The position numbers were made by a program, and so were the translations under genes. DNA of 64,000 nt, from the NCBI GenBank assembly GCA_018398815.1, contig CM031601.1, positions 14,598,346 through 14,662,345 on the forward strand, given 5' to 3'. The stretch comes from Conus ventricosus (taxonomy: Eukaryota > Mollusca > Gastropoda > Neogastropoda > Conidae). Below, piece by piece: positions 25,201-40,200 of the stretch. Under the pieces are notes generated by a model. That model was given only the letters and a program-made list of their open reading frames with translations, was not told where the DNA came from and did not search any database. How positions within the stretch are numbered: position 1 is the stretch's first letter; every line of letters begins with the position of its first letter.

Positions 25201-28200
25201 ACAGGGTGTGTAAGTGTTATCAATGGACAGGTGTGTCAGTGTTATCAATGGACTGTGTGTGTCAGTGTTAACTCTGGGAACAGGTTGTGTCAAGCGTTAT
25301 CAGTGGACAGGGTTTGTGTCAGTGCTATCAGTGGACATGGTGTGTCGTGGTTATCATGGACAGGGTTTGTTGTTGGCAGTGTTATCAGTGGACAGGGTGT
25401 GTCTGTGTTATCATGGACAGGGTGTGTGTGCTTGTCTGTGTTATCAATACACAGGGGTGGCAGTGTTATCAAGTGGACAGGGTGTGTGTCAGTGTTATCA
25501 GTGGGACAGGGTCTGTGTTGTCAGGGTTATCAGTGGATGCTGGTAGTGTGTCTGGTTATCAGTGGACAGGGTCTTGATTTGGCAGTGTTTCAATGGACAG
25601 GGGTGTCGTGTTATCAGTGGACAGGTGTGCAGTGTTCTCAGGGACAGGGGTTTTGTCAGTGGTTATCAATACACAGGGTTGTGTCAGGTTATCAGTGGAC
25701 TAGGGTGTGTCAGTGTTATCAGTGGACAGGGTGTTCGTCAGTGTTATCCGTGGACAGGTGGTGCAGTGTTATCAGTGGGACAGGGTGTGTTGTCAGTGTT
25801 TATAGTGGAAGGGTGTGGTCCATGTTATCAGTGGCCAGGGTGTTGTCCAGTGATATCAGTGGCAGGGTGTGTCAGTGTTATCAGTGCGTAGGGTGTGTCT
25901 GGGTTTTCAATGGACAGAGTGTGTCAGTGATACAGTGGACTGATGAGTCTGTGTATCAGTGGACAGGGTGTACAGTGTTATCAATAGGACAGAGTGTGTC
26001 AGTGTGATCATAGACAGAGTGTGTCAGTGTTATCAATGGACAGAGTGTGTCACTGTTATCAACGGACATGGTGTTTGTCAGTTTTATCAGTGGACATGGT
26101 GTGTCAGTTTTATCAATGGACAGGGGTTGTGTCTGTGTTATCAATGGACAGGGTGTGTCAGTGTTATCATTTTACAGGGTGTTGGTCAGTGTTATCAGTA
26201 ATGGAAAGGGTTGTGTCAGTGTTATCAATGGGACTGGTGTGTAGTGTTAACAATGGACAGGGTCGTGTCAGTGTTATCAGTGGACAGGGTTGTCAGTGAT
26301 AATCAATGGACAGAGTGTGTCCGTGTTATCAATCGACAGGGTGTTGTCAGTGTTATCAGTGGACAGGTGTGTGTCAGTGTTATCAGTGGATGGTGTTGTC
26401 AGTTAATCAAATGGACAGGGTGGTGTCAAGTTTTAACAATGGACAGGGTGTGTCAGTGTTACAGTGGACAGGGTGTGTCAGTGTTAATCAGTTGACAGGG
26501 GTTTTGTGTCAGTGTTATCAGTGGAACAGGGTGTGTCAGTGTTATCAGTGGAAGGGTGTGTCAGTTTGTTATCAGTCGACAGGGTGTGTCAGTGGTTCAG
26601 GGACAGGGTGTGTTTGTGTTCAGTGTTATCGTTGGGACAGGGTGTTGTCAGTGTTATCAGTGGACTGGGTGTGACCCCCCCCCCCCCCTATGTGTGTGTG
26701 GTCAGTGTTATCAGTGGGACCGGGTGTGTCAGTGTTCTCAATAGGCCAATGTGTGTCAGTGTTATCAATGCACAGAGTGCGTCTCAGTGTTATAGATGGA
26801 CAGGGGATTGTGTCAGTGTTATCAGTGGACAGGGTGTGTCAGTGGTTATCAATGGACAGGGTGTGTCAGTGTTATCAACGGACAGGGTTGTGTCAGGTTA
26901 CATGGACAGGGTGTGTCAGTGTTATCAGGTGGACGGACAGGATGTGTCAGTGTTATCAGTGAGAGGGTGTGTCTGTGTATCAACTGGACAGGGGTGTCAG
27001 TGTTATCAATGGACAGGGTGTGTCAGTGTTATTAGTGGACAGGGTTGTCTGTCAGTGTTAAAATGGACAGGGTGTGTCCAGTGTTATTCAGTGGACAGGG
27101 TGTATCAGTGTTATCAATAGACAGAGTGTGTCAGTTTGTTATCATCGAAAGAGTGTGTCAGTGTTCTCACTGGACAGGAGTGTGTCGATATGTTATCAAC
27201 GGACAGAGTGTGTCACGTGTTATCAGTCGGACATGGTGTGTCAGTGTTATCACTGGAAGGGTGTTGTCTGTGTTATCAATGGACAGGGTGTGTAGTGTTT
27301 CAATAGACAGGGCGTGTCAGTGTTATCAGTGGACCGGGTTGTGTCAGTGTTATCACTGGAACAGGGTGTGTCAGTGCTAACAATGGACAGGGTTGTGTCA
27401 GTGTTATCAGTGGACAGGGTGTATTGTGTCAGTGTTCTATGGACAGGGTGTGTCAGTGTCATCAGTCGACAGATTGTGTTCAGTGTTATCAGTGGACAGG
27501 GTGGGTGTCAGTGTTATCAGGGGATGGTGTGTCAGTGTTATCAATGGGACAGGGTGTGTCAGTGTTAGCAATGGTCAGGGGTGTGCTCAGTGTTATCAGT
27601 GGACAGGATGATGTCAGTGTTATCAGTGGACAGGGTGTTCTGTGTCAGTGTTATCAATGGACAAGGGTGTGTGTCAGTGTTTATCAGTGGGGACAGGGTG
27701 ATGTTGTCAGTGTTATCCGTGGAGGTTGTGTCAGTGTTATCAATGGACAGGGTGTGTCAGTGTTAACCATGGACCGGTGTGTCAGTGTTATCAGTGGACA
27801 GGGTGTGTCAGTGGTATCAGTGGACAGGGTGTGTCAGTGTTATCAGTGGACAGGGTGTGGCAGTGTTATCAGTGGAACTGGGTTGGTCAGTGTTATCAGT
27901 CGACAGGGTGTGTAGTGTTATCAGTGGAACAGGGTGTGTGTCAGTTTATCAATGGACAGAGTGTGTCAGTGTTAGCAATCGACAGGGTGTGTCTTTTATC
28001 AGTGGACATGGTGTGGTGTCAGTTTTATCAAATGGACAGGGGTTGGTTGTGTTATTCAATGGAACAGGGTGTGTCGTGTTAACCAATGGGACAGGGTGTG
28101 TCAAGTGTTATCAGTGGACAGGGTGTGTCAGTTTTCTCAGTGGACTGGTGTGTGGTTCAGTGTTATCATGTGGACAGGGTGTGTCAGTGTTATCAGTGGG

Positions 28201-31200
28201 ACAGGGGTGTGTCAGTGTTAAGCAGTCGCGGGTGTGTCAGTGTTCTCAGTCGACAGGGTGTGTCAGTGTTATCAGTGGAAAGGGTGTGTGTCGTGTTATC
28301 AGTGGGGGGGGGGGGACAGGGTGTGTCAGTGTGATCAGTTGGACAGGGTGTGTGTGTCAAGTGTTTTCAGTGGACAGGGGTGTGTCTGTGTTATCAAGTC
28401 AAGGTGTGTCAGGTTATCAAGGACAGAGTGGCGTCAGTGTTATCAGTGGGACAGGGTTGTGTCCGTGTTATCACGTGGACAGGGCCGTTGCTGTGTCAGT
28501 GTTATCAATGGACGGGTGTGTCAGTGTTAATCAACGGACAGGTGTGTCTGTTGTTATCAAATGGGAAGGGTTGTGTCAGTGTTATCAGTGGACAGAATGG
28601 TCCGTGTGATCAGTGGAGAGGGTGTGTCAGTGCTATCAATGGGCCAGGGTGTGTCAGTGTTATCAATGCGACAGGGTGTTGTCAGTGTTATTAGTGGACA
28701 GGGGGTGTGTCAGTGTTAGTCAATGGATGGGTGTGTCTGAGTTATTAGTGGAAGGGTTGTGTCAGTTGTTATCAATAGACAGAGGTGTGTCCAGTGTTCT
28801 CACTGGGACAGAGTGTGTCGCTGTTATCAACGGGACAGAGGGTGTCACGTGTTATCAGTGGACATGGTTGTTTCAGTGTTATCAATGGACAGGGTGTGTC
28901 TGTGTTATCAATGGACTGGGTGTGTCAGTGTTATCAATAAGACGGGTGTGACAGTGTTATCAGTGGACAGGGTGTGTCAGTGTTATCAATGGACAGGGTG
29001 TGTCAGTGTTTAACAATGGACAGGGTTGTGTCAGTGTTATCAGTGGACAGGGTGTGTCAGTGTTATTTCAATGAACAGGGTGTGTCAGTGTCATCCAGTC
29101 GAACGATTGTGTCAGTGTTATCAGTGGACCGGGTGGTGTGTCAGTGTTATCAGTGGATGGTGTGTCAGTGTTATCAATGGACAGCGGTGTGTCAGTGGTA
29201 CAAGGGACCAGGGTGAGTCAGTGTTATCAGTGGACAGGGGTGTGTTCAGTGTTATCAGTGGACAGGGTGTTCGTCAGTGTGATAAGTGGACAGGGTGTTG
29301 TGTGTCATGTTATCAGTGGAGACAGGGTGTGTCGTGTTATCATAGACAAGTGTGTCAGGTGATATCAATGGACAGAGTTGTCAGTGTTATTCAGTGGACA
29401 GGGGTGTGTCAGTGTTATCAGTGGACAGGGTGTGTCAGTGTTATCAATGGACAGGGTGTGTCAGTGTTATCAACGGACAGAGTTGTGTCAAGTGTTATCA
29501 ATGGACGCAGGGGTGTCAGTGTTATCAGTGGACAGGGATGGTGTCAGTGTTATCAGTGGACATGGTGTGTCAGTGTTATTAAATGGACAGGGTGTGTCAG
29601 TGTTATCAGTGGACATGATGTGTCAGTGTTATCAGGGGAGAGAGGTGTGATCAGTGTATCAATGGACAGGGTCTTATGTGTCAGTGTATCATGGACAGGG
29701 TGGTTGTCCAGTGTTATTAGTGGACAGGGGTGTGTCAGTGTTATCAGCTGGACAGGGGTGTGTTCGTGTATCAATGGAACAGGGGTGTCAGTGTTAACAA
29801 TTGGACTGTGTGTGTAGTGTTTATCAATGGAAGGGTTGTCATCGTTATCAGTCGGACAGGTGTGGTCAGTGCTATCAGTGGACCAGGGTGTGTCAGTGTT
29901 ATCGTCGACAGGGTTTGTGTCAGTGTTATCATGTGGACAGGGTTGGTGTGTTCAGTGTTATCTAATGGGACAGGTGTGTGTCAGTGTTATCATACACAGG
30001 GTGTGTCAGTGTTTATCCGTGGACAGGGTGGTGGTGTCAGTGTTATCAGGGACAGGGTGTGTGTCAGTTTTATCAGTGGCCGCACAGGGTGTGTGTCAGT
30101 AGTGTTATCCAGTGGGATAGGGTGTTGTTGTCCGTGATATCAGTGACAGTGTTTGTGGCAGTGTTATCATGGACAGGGCATATGTGTCAGTGTTATCAGT
30201 GGAACATGGTGTGTCTGTGTTATCAGTGGACAGGGGTGTCAGTGTTATCAATCACAGGGTTGTGTCAGTGTATTGTGGACAGGGTGTGTCAGTGTTATCG
30301 GTGGACAGGGTGTGTGTCAGGGTTATCAGTGACAGGGTGTGTGTCAGTGTTATCAGTGGACAGGGTGTGTCCATGTTATCAGTGGACATGGTGTGTCAAG
30401 TGTTATCAGTGGACAGGGTGTGGTCAGTGTTATAGTGGAAGGGTTGTGTCAGTGTTATCAATGGACAGAGTGTGTCAGTGTTATCAGTTGGACAGATGTG
30501 TCAGTGTTATCTGTGGACAGGGTGTTATCGTGTTATCAATAGACAGAGTGTGTCAGTTGTGATCAATAGACAGAGTGTGTCAGTGTTATCAATGGACAGA
30601 GTGTGTTCACTGTTCTATCAACGGACATGGTGTCTTGTGTCAGTTTTATCAGTGGACATGGTGTGTCAGTTTTATCAATGGACAGGGTGTGTCTGTGTTA
30701 TCAATGGACAGGGTGTGTAGTGTTCATCAATTTACAGGGTTTGTGTTCAGTGTTATCAGTGGAAAAGGGTGTGTAGTGTATCAATGGACATGGTGTGTCA
30801 GTGTTAACAATGGATGGGTGTGCCAATGGTTATAGTGGACAGGGTTTGTCAGTTTTCATCATTGGACAGGTGTGTCAGTGTTATCAATCGACAGGGTGTG
30901 CAGTGTTATCAGGTACGGACAGGGTGTGTGTCAGTGTTATCAGTGGATGGATGGGTCAGTGTTATCAATGGAAGGGTGTGTCAGTGTTAACAATGGACAG
31001 GGTTTTGTCAGTTGTTATTAGTGAGACAGGGTGTGGCAGTAGTTTTCAGTGGACAGGGTGGTGTAAGTGTTATCAATGGCAGGGTGTGTCCGTGTTATCA
31101 ATGGACTGTGTGTGTCAGAGTGTTAACAATGGGAGGGCAGGTTGTGTCAGGCGTTATCAGTGGACAGGGTGTGTCAGTGCTTCATGTGGACATGGTGTGT

Positions 31201-34200
31201 CTGTGTATCAATGGACAGGGTGTGTCAAGTGTTAACAGTGGATGGGTGTGTCCAGTGTAATCACTGACAGGGTGTGTGTGTGTGTCATGTTAGCAATACA
31301 CAGGGTGTGTCAGTGTTATCAGAGGCCAGGGTGTGTGTCAGTGTTTTCAGTGGACAGGGTGTGTGTCAGTGTATGTGGGAAAAATAGGGTTGTTGTGTCA
31401 GTGTTATCAGGGACAGGTGTGTGCAGTTGTTATCAATGGACAGGGTGTGTCTGTGTTATCCAGTGGACATGGTCGTGTCAGTGTTATCTGTGGACAGGGT
31501 GTGTCAGTGTTATCAATACACAGGGTGTGTCAGTGTTATCAGTGGACCGGGTGTTGTCAGTGTTATCAGTGGACAGGGAGTGTCAGTGTTATAGTGGACA
31601 GGGGTGTGTGTCAGGTTCAGTGGACAGGGTGTGTGTACGTGTTATCAGTGGACAGGGTGTGTCCATGTTTAATCCGTGGACATGGTGTGTCAAAAGTTTA
31701 TCAGTGGACAGGGTGATTATGTCAGTGGTATCAGTGGAAGGTGTGTCAGTGTTATCAATGGACAAGAGTGTGTCCAGTGTTATCAGGGACAGGTGTGTCT
31801 GTGTTATCAGTGGAAGGGTGTTCAGTGTTATCATAGACAGAGTGTGTCTCTGGTGATCAATAGACAGAGTGTGTCAGTCGTTATCAATGGACAGGAGTGT
31901 GTCAATGTATAAGGACATGGTGTGTTTGTCAGTTTTTATCAGTGGACATGGTGTGTCAGTATTATCAATGGACAGGGTGTGTCTGTTGTTATCAATGGAC
32001 AGGGTTGTGTCAGGGCATTTCAATTTTACTGGGTATGTGTCAGTGTTATCAGTGGAAAGGGTGTGTCAGTGTTATCAATGGACATGGTGTGTCAGTGTTA
32101 ACAATGGAGCAGGGTGTGTTCAGTGTTATCAGTGGACAGGGTGTGTTGTGGGTGTCAGTGGTATCAATGGACAGAGGTGTGTCAGTGTTATCAATCGAGG
32201 GTGTGTCAGTGTTATCAGTGGACAGGGTGTGTGTCAAGTGTATCAGTGGATGGTGTGTTCGTGTTATCATATGGACAGGCTGTGTCAGTGTATAACAAGG
32301 ACAGGGTGTGTCTGTGTATCAGTGGACAGGGTGTTGTCTGTGTTATCAGTGGACAGGGTGTGTCAGTGTTATCAAGTTGAGGACAGGGTGTCTTGTGTCG
32401 TGTTATCAGTGGACAGGGTGTGTCAGTGTTATCAGTCGACGGGTGTGTCAGTGTTTATCAGTGGACCAGGGTGTTGTTGTCAGTGTTATCAGTGGACCAG
32501 GGGTGAGTGCAGTGTATCAGTGGGACAGGGTGCTCTGTGTTGTGTGTGGTCAGTGTTATCACGTGGACAGTGTTGTATGTGTCAGTGTTTATCAAATAGA
32601 CAAGTGTGTCAGTGTTATCAATGCACAGAGTGCGTCAGTGTTATCTGTGGACAGGGTTGTGACAGTGTTATCAGTGGACGGGGTGTGTCCAGTGTTATAA
32701 TGGACAGGGTGTGTCAGTGTTATCAAACGGACTGAAGTGTTGTCAGTGTTATCAATGGACGGGTGTGTCAGTGATATCGTGGACAGGGATGTGTCAGTGT
32801 TTATCAAGTGGCGAGGGCTAACCCATTTGTGTGTCAGTGCCTATCAATGGACAGGGTGAGTCAGGCATTAACATGGACAGTGTGTGTCAGTGTTATTAGT
32901 GGACGGTTGTGTCTCAGTGTTTCAATGGAACAGGTGTGTTGTGTCAGTGTTATCAGTGGCAGGGTGTATCAGTGTTATCAATAGACAGAGTGTGTCAGAG
33001 TTATCAATAGACAGAGTGTGTCAGTGTTCTCAATGGACAGAGTGCTGTCGGAAGTTATCAACGGACAGAGTGGTCACGTGTTATCAGTGGAATGGTGTTT
33101 CAGTGTTATCAATGGACAGGACGTCGTGTCTGTGTTTATCAATGGACCAGGGGTGGTCAGTGTTATCAATAGACAGGCGTGTCAGTGTTATCAGTGACAG
33201 GGTGTGTCAGTGTTATTCAATGGCCGGGTGTGGTCAGTATGTTAACATGGACAGGGGTGTGTCGTGTTATAGTGGACAGGGGTTGTGTCAGTGTTTCAAG
33301 GACAGGGTGTGTCAGTGTCATCAGTCGACAGACTTGTGTCCGTGTTATCAGTGGACAGGGTGTGTGTTCAGTGTTATCAGTGGATGTGTTGTCAGTGTTA
33401 TCAATGGACAGGGTGTGTCAGTGTTAACAATGGATAGGGTGTGTCGTCGTTATCAGTGGACAGGATGTGTCAGTGTTATCAGTGGACAGGGTGTGTCGTG
33501 TTATCAGTCGACAGGGTGTGTGTCGTGTTATCCAGTGGACAGGGTGTGTGTCAGTGTTATCAGTGGATGGTCTGTTGTGTCAATAGGGTGTTATCAATGG
33601 ACATGGGTGTTGTCAGTGTTAACAATGGACAGGGTGTGTCAGTGTTATCAGTGGACAGGGTGTGTCAGTGTTATCAGTGGACAGGGTGTGTCAGTGTTAT
33701 CAGTGGGATGGTGTGTCTGTGTGTTATCAATGGGACAGGGTGATGTCAGTGGTTAACAATGGACAGGGTGTGTCAGAGGTTATCACGTGGAACCAGGGTT
33801 TGTGTCTGTGTTATCAGCGGACAGGTGTGTCAGTGTTATCATTGGGACAGGGTGTGTCAGGTTTTCAGTGGACAGGGTTTGTCAGTAGTTCTCAGTCGAC
33901 AGGGTGTGTCGCGTGTTATCAGTGGACAGGGTGTGTCGAGTGTTATCAATGGACAGAGTGTGTCAAGTGTTATCAATCGACTGGGTTGGTGTGTGTCAGT
34001 TTTTATCAGTGGACATGCGTGTGTCAGTTTTATCAATGGACAGGGGTGTCTGTGTTATCAATGGACAGGGTGTGTCAGTGTTAACAATGGAACAGGGTGT
34101 GTCAGTGTTATCTGTGGACAGGGTGTGTCAGTGTTATCAGTGGACAGGGTGTGTCAGGTTATCAGTGGACAGGGTGTGTCAGTGTTATAAGTGGAAGGGT

Positions 34201-37200
34201 GTGTCAGTGTTATCAGTCGACAGGGTGGTTTGTGTCAGTGTTATCAGACGACGGGTGTTGGTCAGTGTTATCAGTCGCGACAGGGTGTGTGTCTGTGTTA
34301 TCAGTGGGACAGGTGTGTCAGTGTTATCAGTGGACAGGGTGTGTGTTGGCAGTGTTATCAGTGGACAGGTGTGTCAGTGTTGATTCAATAGGACAAGGTG
34401 TGTCAGGTGTTATCAATGGACGAGTGCGTCAGTGTTATCAGATGGACAGGGGTTCAGTGTTATCAGTGGACAAGGGTTGTGTCAGTGTTATCAAATGGGG
34501 CAGGCTGTGTCAGTGTTATCAATCGGACAGAGTGTGTCAGTGTTATCAATGCGACAGGGTGTGTCAGTGTTATCAGTTGGACAGGATGTGTCATGTGTTA
34601 TCAGTGGAGAGGGTGTGTCAGTGCTATCAATGGACGGGTTGTGTCTGTGTTATCAGTGGACAGGGTGTGTCAGTGTTATTAGTGGACAGGGTGTGTCAGT
34701 GTTATCAAGGACAGGGTGTGTCAGTGTTATTAGTGGGACCGGGTGTGTCAGTGTTATTCATAGCCAGAGTGTGTCAGTGTTCTCAATGGACAGCGTGTGT
34801 CGATTGTTATTCAACGGACAGAGTGTGTCACGTGTTATCAGTGGACATGGTGTGTCCAGTGTTATCAAATGGACAGGGGGTGTCTGTGTTATCAATCGGA
34901 CAGGGTTTTTGTGTCGTGTTATCAATCGAAAGGGTGTGTCAGTGTTATCAGTGGAAGGAGTGTTGTCAGTGTTTATCAATGGACAGGGTGTGTGGTCAGT
35001 GTTAACAATGGACAGGGTGTTGTCAGTGTTATCAGTGGACAGGGTGTGTCAGTAGTATCAATGAACAGGGTGTGTCAGTGTCATCAGGTCGGACAGATTG
35101 TGTCAGTTGTTATCATGTGGACAGGGTGTGTGTCAGTGATTATCAGTGGTATGCGTGTGTCAGTGTTATCAATGGGACAGGGTGTGTCAGTGTTAAACAA
35201 TGGACAGGGTTTGTAGTCAGTGTTATCAATTGGACAGGGGTGTGTTGTCAGTGTTATCAGCGGACCGGGATGTGTCAGTGATATCAGGTGGACAGGGTGG
35301 TGTGTGTCAGTGTTATCAGTGGACTGGGTGTCATGGATAGTGTGTCCAGTGTTATCAGTGGACAGGATTTTGTCAGTGTTATCAGTGGACATGTGTGTTC
35401 AGTGTTATTATGGACAGGGTGAGTCAGTGTTATCATGAAACACTGATGTGTCAGGTTATCAGTGAGAGGGTGTGGTCAGTGCTAATCAATGGACAGGGTG
35501 TGTCAGTGTTATCAATGGACAGGTGTGTCAGTGTTATTAGTGACAGGGAGAGTCAGTGTTATCATGTACAGGGTGTGTCCAGTGTTATCAATAGACAGAG
35601 TGTTCAAGTGTTCTCATGGACAGAGGGTGGATCGATGTATCAAACGGACAGCGTGTGGACACGTGTTATCAGTGGACATGGGTGTCATGTTATCGAGATG
35701 GACAGGTGTGGGTCAGTGTATATCATGGACAGGGTGTGTCAGTGTTATTCAATGACAGGTGTTCAGAGTTATAACGACAGGGTGTGTCAGTTGTATATCA
35801 ATGGATAGGGTTTGTCAGTGTTATCATGACAGGATGTGTCCGTGTTAACAGGGACATGTGTGTCAGTTTATTAATGGACAGGGTGTGTCAGTGTTATCAG
35901 TGACATGAGTCAGTGTGTTATCAGTTGTAGAGGTGATGTCAGTGCTATCAAATGGACAGGGTTGAACAGTGAATCCATGGACAGGGTGAGTCAGTGTTAT
36001 TAGTGGACCGTGGTGTGTCAGGGTTATCATTGACAAGGGTGTTCAGAGTTATCAATGGACAGGGATTAGTCAGTGTAATCAATGGACATGTGGGTGTCAA
36101 TGTTAACAATGGACCAGTGTTTTCAGTGTTATCAGTGGACTGGGTGTGTCCCATGTTATCAGTAACAGGGTGTGTCAGTGTTACATAGACCGGGAGTCAT
36201 TGTTTATCAATGGTCAGAGTTGTGTCATGTTATCAACGGACAGGGTGTTTTCGATGTTAACATTGGACAGGGTTTTGTGTGTCATTGTTATCAGTGACAA
36301 GGGTGGTCAGTGTTTTATCAATGACAGGTTAGTCAGAGGTATTATCAGTGAACATGGTGTGTCAGTGTTATCAGTGACAGGGTGTGTCAGTGTTATCACT
36401 GGACAGGTGTTTCAGTGTTATCAACGGACGTGAGTGTGTCAGTGTTATCCAAATGGACAGGTGTGTCAGAGTTTTATCAGTGGACAGGATGTTACCATGG
36501 TTATCATTGGACATGGTGTGTCAGTGTTTATTAATGGACAGGTGTGTCAGTGCTATCAATGGACAGGTGTGTCAGTGTTATCAATACCCATGTGTGTCAG
36601 TGTTATAGTGGACATGGTGTGTCAGTGTTTATCAGTGACAAGGGAGAGCAGTTTATCAATGGACAGGGTGTGTCAGTGTTACAATGGACTGTGTGTTTAC
36701 AGTAGATAACAATGGAAGGTTGTGTCAGTGTTATCAGTGGACTGGGGTTCAGAGTTATCAGTAGACAGGGTGTGTCAGTGTTATCAATAACAGAGTGTGT
36801 CAGTGTTTATCAATGACAGAGTGTGTCATTGTTATCAGTGGACAGGGAGTGTCAGGTTATCGTGGACATGGTGTGTCAGTGTTATCAGTCGACAGGGTTG
36901 TGGTTCATGTTATCAGTGGACAGGGAGTGTCAGTGTTATCAAAGGACAGAGTGTGTCGTGTTATCAATCTACAGGGTGTGTCAGTGTATCATAGGACAGC
37001 TTAGGCTGTTGTTTCAGTGAATTCAGTGGAATGGTGTGTCATTTTTAGTCAATGTACAGGGAGAGTCCAGTGTTAACAATGGACAGGGTTTGTTCAGTGT
37101 TATCATGGACAGGGTGTGGTCATTGTATCAGTGGACTAGGCTGTGTTGGTCCCATGTTATCTTATCAGTGTATGGTGTGTCCAGAGTTATCCATGGACAG

Positions 37201-40200
37201 GTGTGTCGTGTAACAATTGGACAGGGTGTAGTCAGTGTTTATCATTGGAAGGGAGTGTCAGTGTATCAGTTGGACAGGTTTGTGTCATGTTATCAGTGGA
37301 CAGGGAGTGTGTCATGTTATCAGTGGACAGGGTGTGACAGTGTTATCAGTCGACAGGGTGTGTCAGAGTTATCAGTGACAGGGTGTGTGCCAGTGTTTAT
37401 CAGTGGACAACAGGAGTGTCATGTTATCAGTGGACCAGGGTTGTGGTGTGTGGTCAGTGTTATCGGAGACAGGGTGGTGTCAGTGTTATCAATAGACAAA
37501 GTGTTCAGTGTTTATTCATGGACAGAGTGCGTCAGTGTTATCAGTGGACAGGGTGTGGGTCAGTGTTATAAGTGGGACAGGGTGTGCAGTGTTATCAATG
37601 GACATGGTGTGTCAGTGTTATCAACGGACATAGTGTTTCAGTGTTATCATGGACAGGGTGTGTCAGTGATAACAGTGACAGGATGTGTCAGTGTTAACAG
37701 TGGAGAGGGTGTGTACAGTGCAATCAATGGACAGGGTGTGTCATGATATCAATGGACAGGGTGAGTCAGTGATTATTAGTGGACAGGGTTTGTCATGTAT
37801 AACAATGGACAAGGGTTTTTGGTGTCAGTGTTATCAATAGACAGAGTGTGCAGTGTTCTTCAATGGACAGAGTGTGTCGAAGTTATCAACGGACAGAGTG
37901 TGTCACGTGGATATCAGTGGACATAAGTGACGCAGTGTTATCAAAGGACAGGGGTGTTCTGTGTTCATCATGGACATGTGTTGTCAGTGGTTATCAATAG
38001 ACAGGGTTGTCATTGTTATCAGTGGGACATGGTGAGTCAGTGTATCAATGGACAGGTTGTGTCAGTGGATAACAAAGGACAGGGTGTGTCAGTGTTATCA
38101 TGGACAAGGGTGTGTCAGAGTTATCAATGGACATGTGTTTCAGTGTCATCATCGACAGATTGATAGACAGTGTTATCAAGTGGACAGGAGTTTGTTCTGT
38201 GTTATCAGTGATGGTGTAGTCAGTGTTATCAAATGGACAGGGTGTGGTCATGTTTACAAAGGACAGGGTGTGTCATTGTTAACAGTGGACAGGGTGTTAT
38301 CATGTTTATCAGTGGACAGGTGTGTCAGCGTTATCAGACGACAGGGTGTGTTTCAGGATAATCAGTGGACCAGGGTGTGTGTCAGTGTTATCAGTGGACA
38401 GGTGTGTCAGTGTTATCAGTGGACAGGGGTGAGTCAGTGATACAGTAGACCGGTGTGTGTGATAGGATCTCATGACCAGGGTGATCAGTGTTAATCAATA
38501 GACAACACAGTGTGGTCAGTGTTAACAATGACAGAGTGTTTCCAGTGTTTATCAGTGGACAGGGTGTGTCAGTGTTAACAGTTGACAGTGTGTGGTCAGT
38601 GGTTAACAATGGACAGGAGTGGTCATGTATCAACGGACAGAGTGTGTCCGTGTTATCAATGGACAGGTTGTGTCATGTGTTATCATGGTCAGATGTGTCA
38701 GTGTATATCAATACACAGGTGTTCAGTGTTATCAGTGGATGTGGTGTCAGTGCTATCAATGAACAGGTGTGTCAGTGTTTATCAAATGACAGGGTTGTCA
38801 GTGTTATCATGACAGGGTGTTCAGTGCATCCATGGACAGGGTGTGTCCGTGTTTATCAATGACAGGGTTGTGGTCAGTGTTTATCAATGGACATGGAATG
38901 TCCTTGTTTAATCAATGGACAGGGTTTGGGTCAGTGTTATCACTGGACAGGATGTTCCCGTTTTATCAATTGACAGTGGTGTAGTCAGGTGTATCACTGA
39001 CATGGTGTGTCAGTGCTATCAGAGGACAAGGTGTGTCAGTGTTATCAAATGGACCGGGTGTGTCAGAGTTATCATGGACAGGGTGTGGTCATTGTTTATC
39101 AAGGACAGGGTGTGTGTCAGTGTTATCATACACAGGGTGTGTCAGTGTTTATCATGGGACAGTGTGTGTTCAGAGTTATCAGTGGACAGGGTGTGTGTCA
39201 TGTGTTATCATGGACATGGTGTGTGGCAGTGTTATCAATTACAGGGTGTGTGTCATGTTATCAAGAGGACAGGTGTGTGACAGTGTTATCAATGGACAGG
39301 GTGTGTCAGTGTTTCAGTGGACAATGGTGTGTCAAGTGTTTTATAATCAAATTTTTTTGGACATGGTGTGTCAGTTAATCAGTGGACATGTGTGTCAGAG
39401 TTATCATGGACAGGGTGTGTGTCAGTGTTATCAGTGACAGGGTGTGATTTCAGTGATTATCAGGACAGGGTGTCCATATATCAGAGTAACCCATGGTGTT
39501 CAGTGTTATCAGTGACAAGGTTGTCAGTGATATCAAGGAAGGGGTGTTTCAGTGTTATCAATGGACAGAGTGTGTCATTGTTATCAGTGGACAGGATGTG
39601 TCAGTGTTAGCAGTGGCAGGGGGTATCAGTGTTATCAAGACAGAGTTTTCCTGTGTGATCAATAGACAGAGTGGTGTCAGTGTTATCAATGGACAGAGTG
39701 GTGGCAAAGTTAACAACGGACAATGTAGTGTCATTCTTAGCAGGGGACATGGTGTGTCAGTTTTAATCAATGTACAGGGATTCAGTGTAATCATGGACCC
39801 AGTGGTGAGTTCAGTGGTTGATCAATTTATCAGGTGTGGGGTTCAGTGTTAATCATGGAAAAAGGGTGTGTCAGTGTAATCAATGGACATGTGTGTCAGT
39901 GTTAACAATGGACAGGGTGTGTCAGTGTTATCAGTGGACAGGGTTTGTCAGTGTTATCAATGGCCAGAGTGTGTCAGTGTTAACATCGACAGGTGTGTCA
40001 GTGTTATCAGTGGACAGAGGATGTGTCAGTGTTATCAGTGGATGGTGTGTCAGTGGTTATCAATGACAGGGTGTGTCAGTGTTAACAATGGACAGGTTGT
40101 GTCATTGTAATCAGTGGGACAGGGTGTGTCAGTGTTATCTTTGGACAGGGTGTTCCAGTGTTATCATTGACAGGGTGTGGCCCGTGGACAGGGTGTTCAG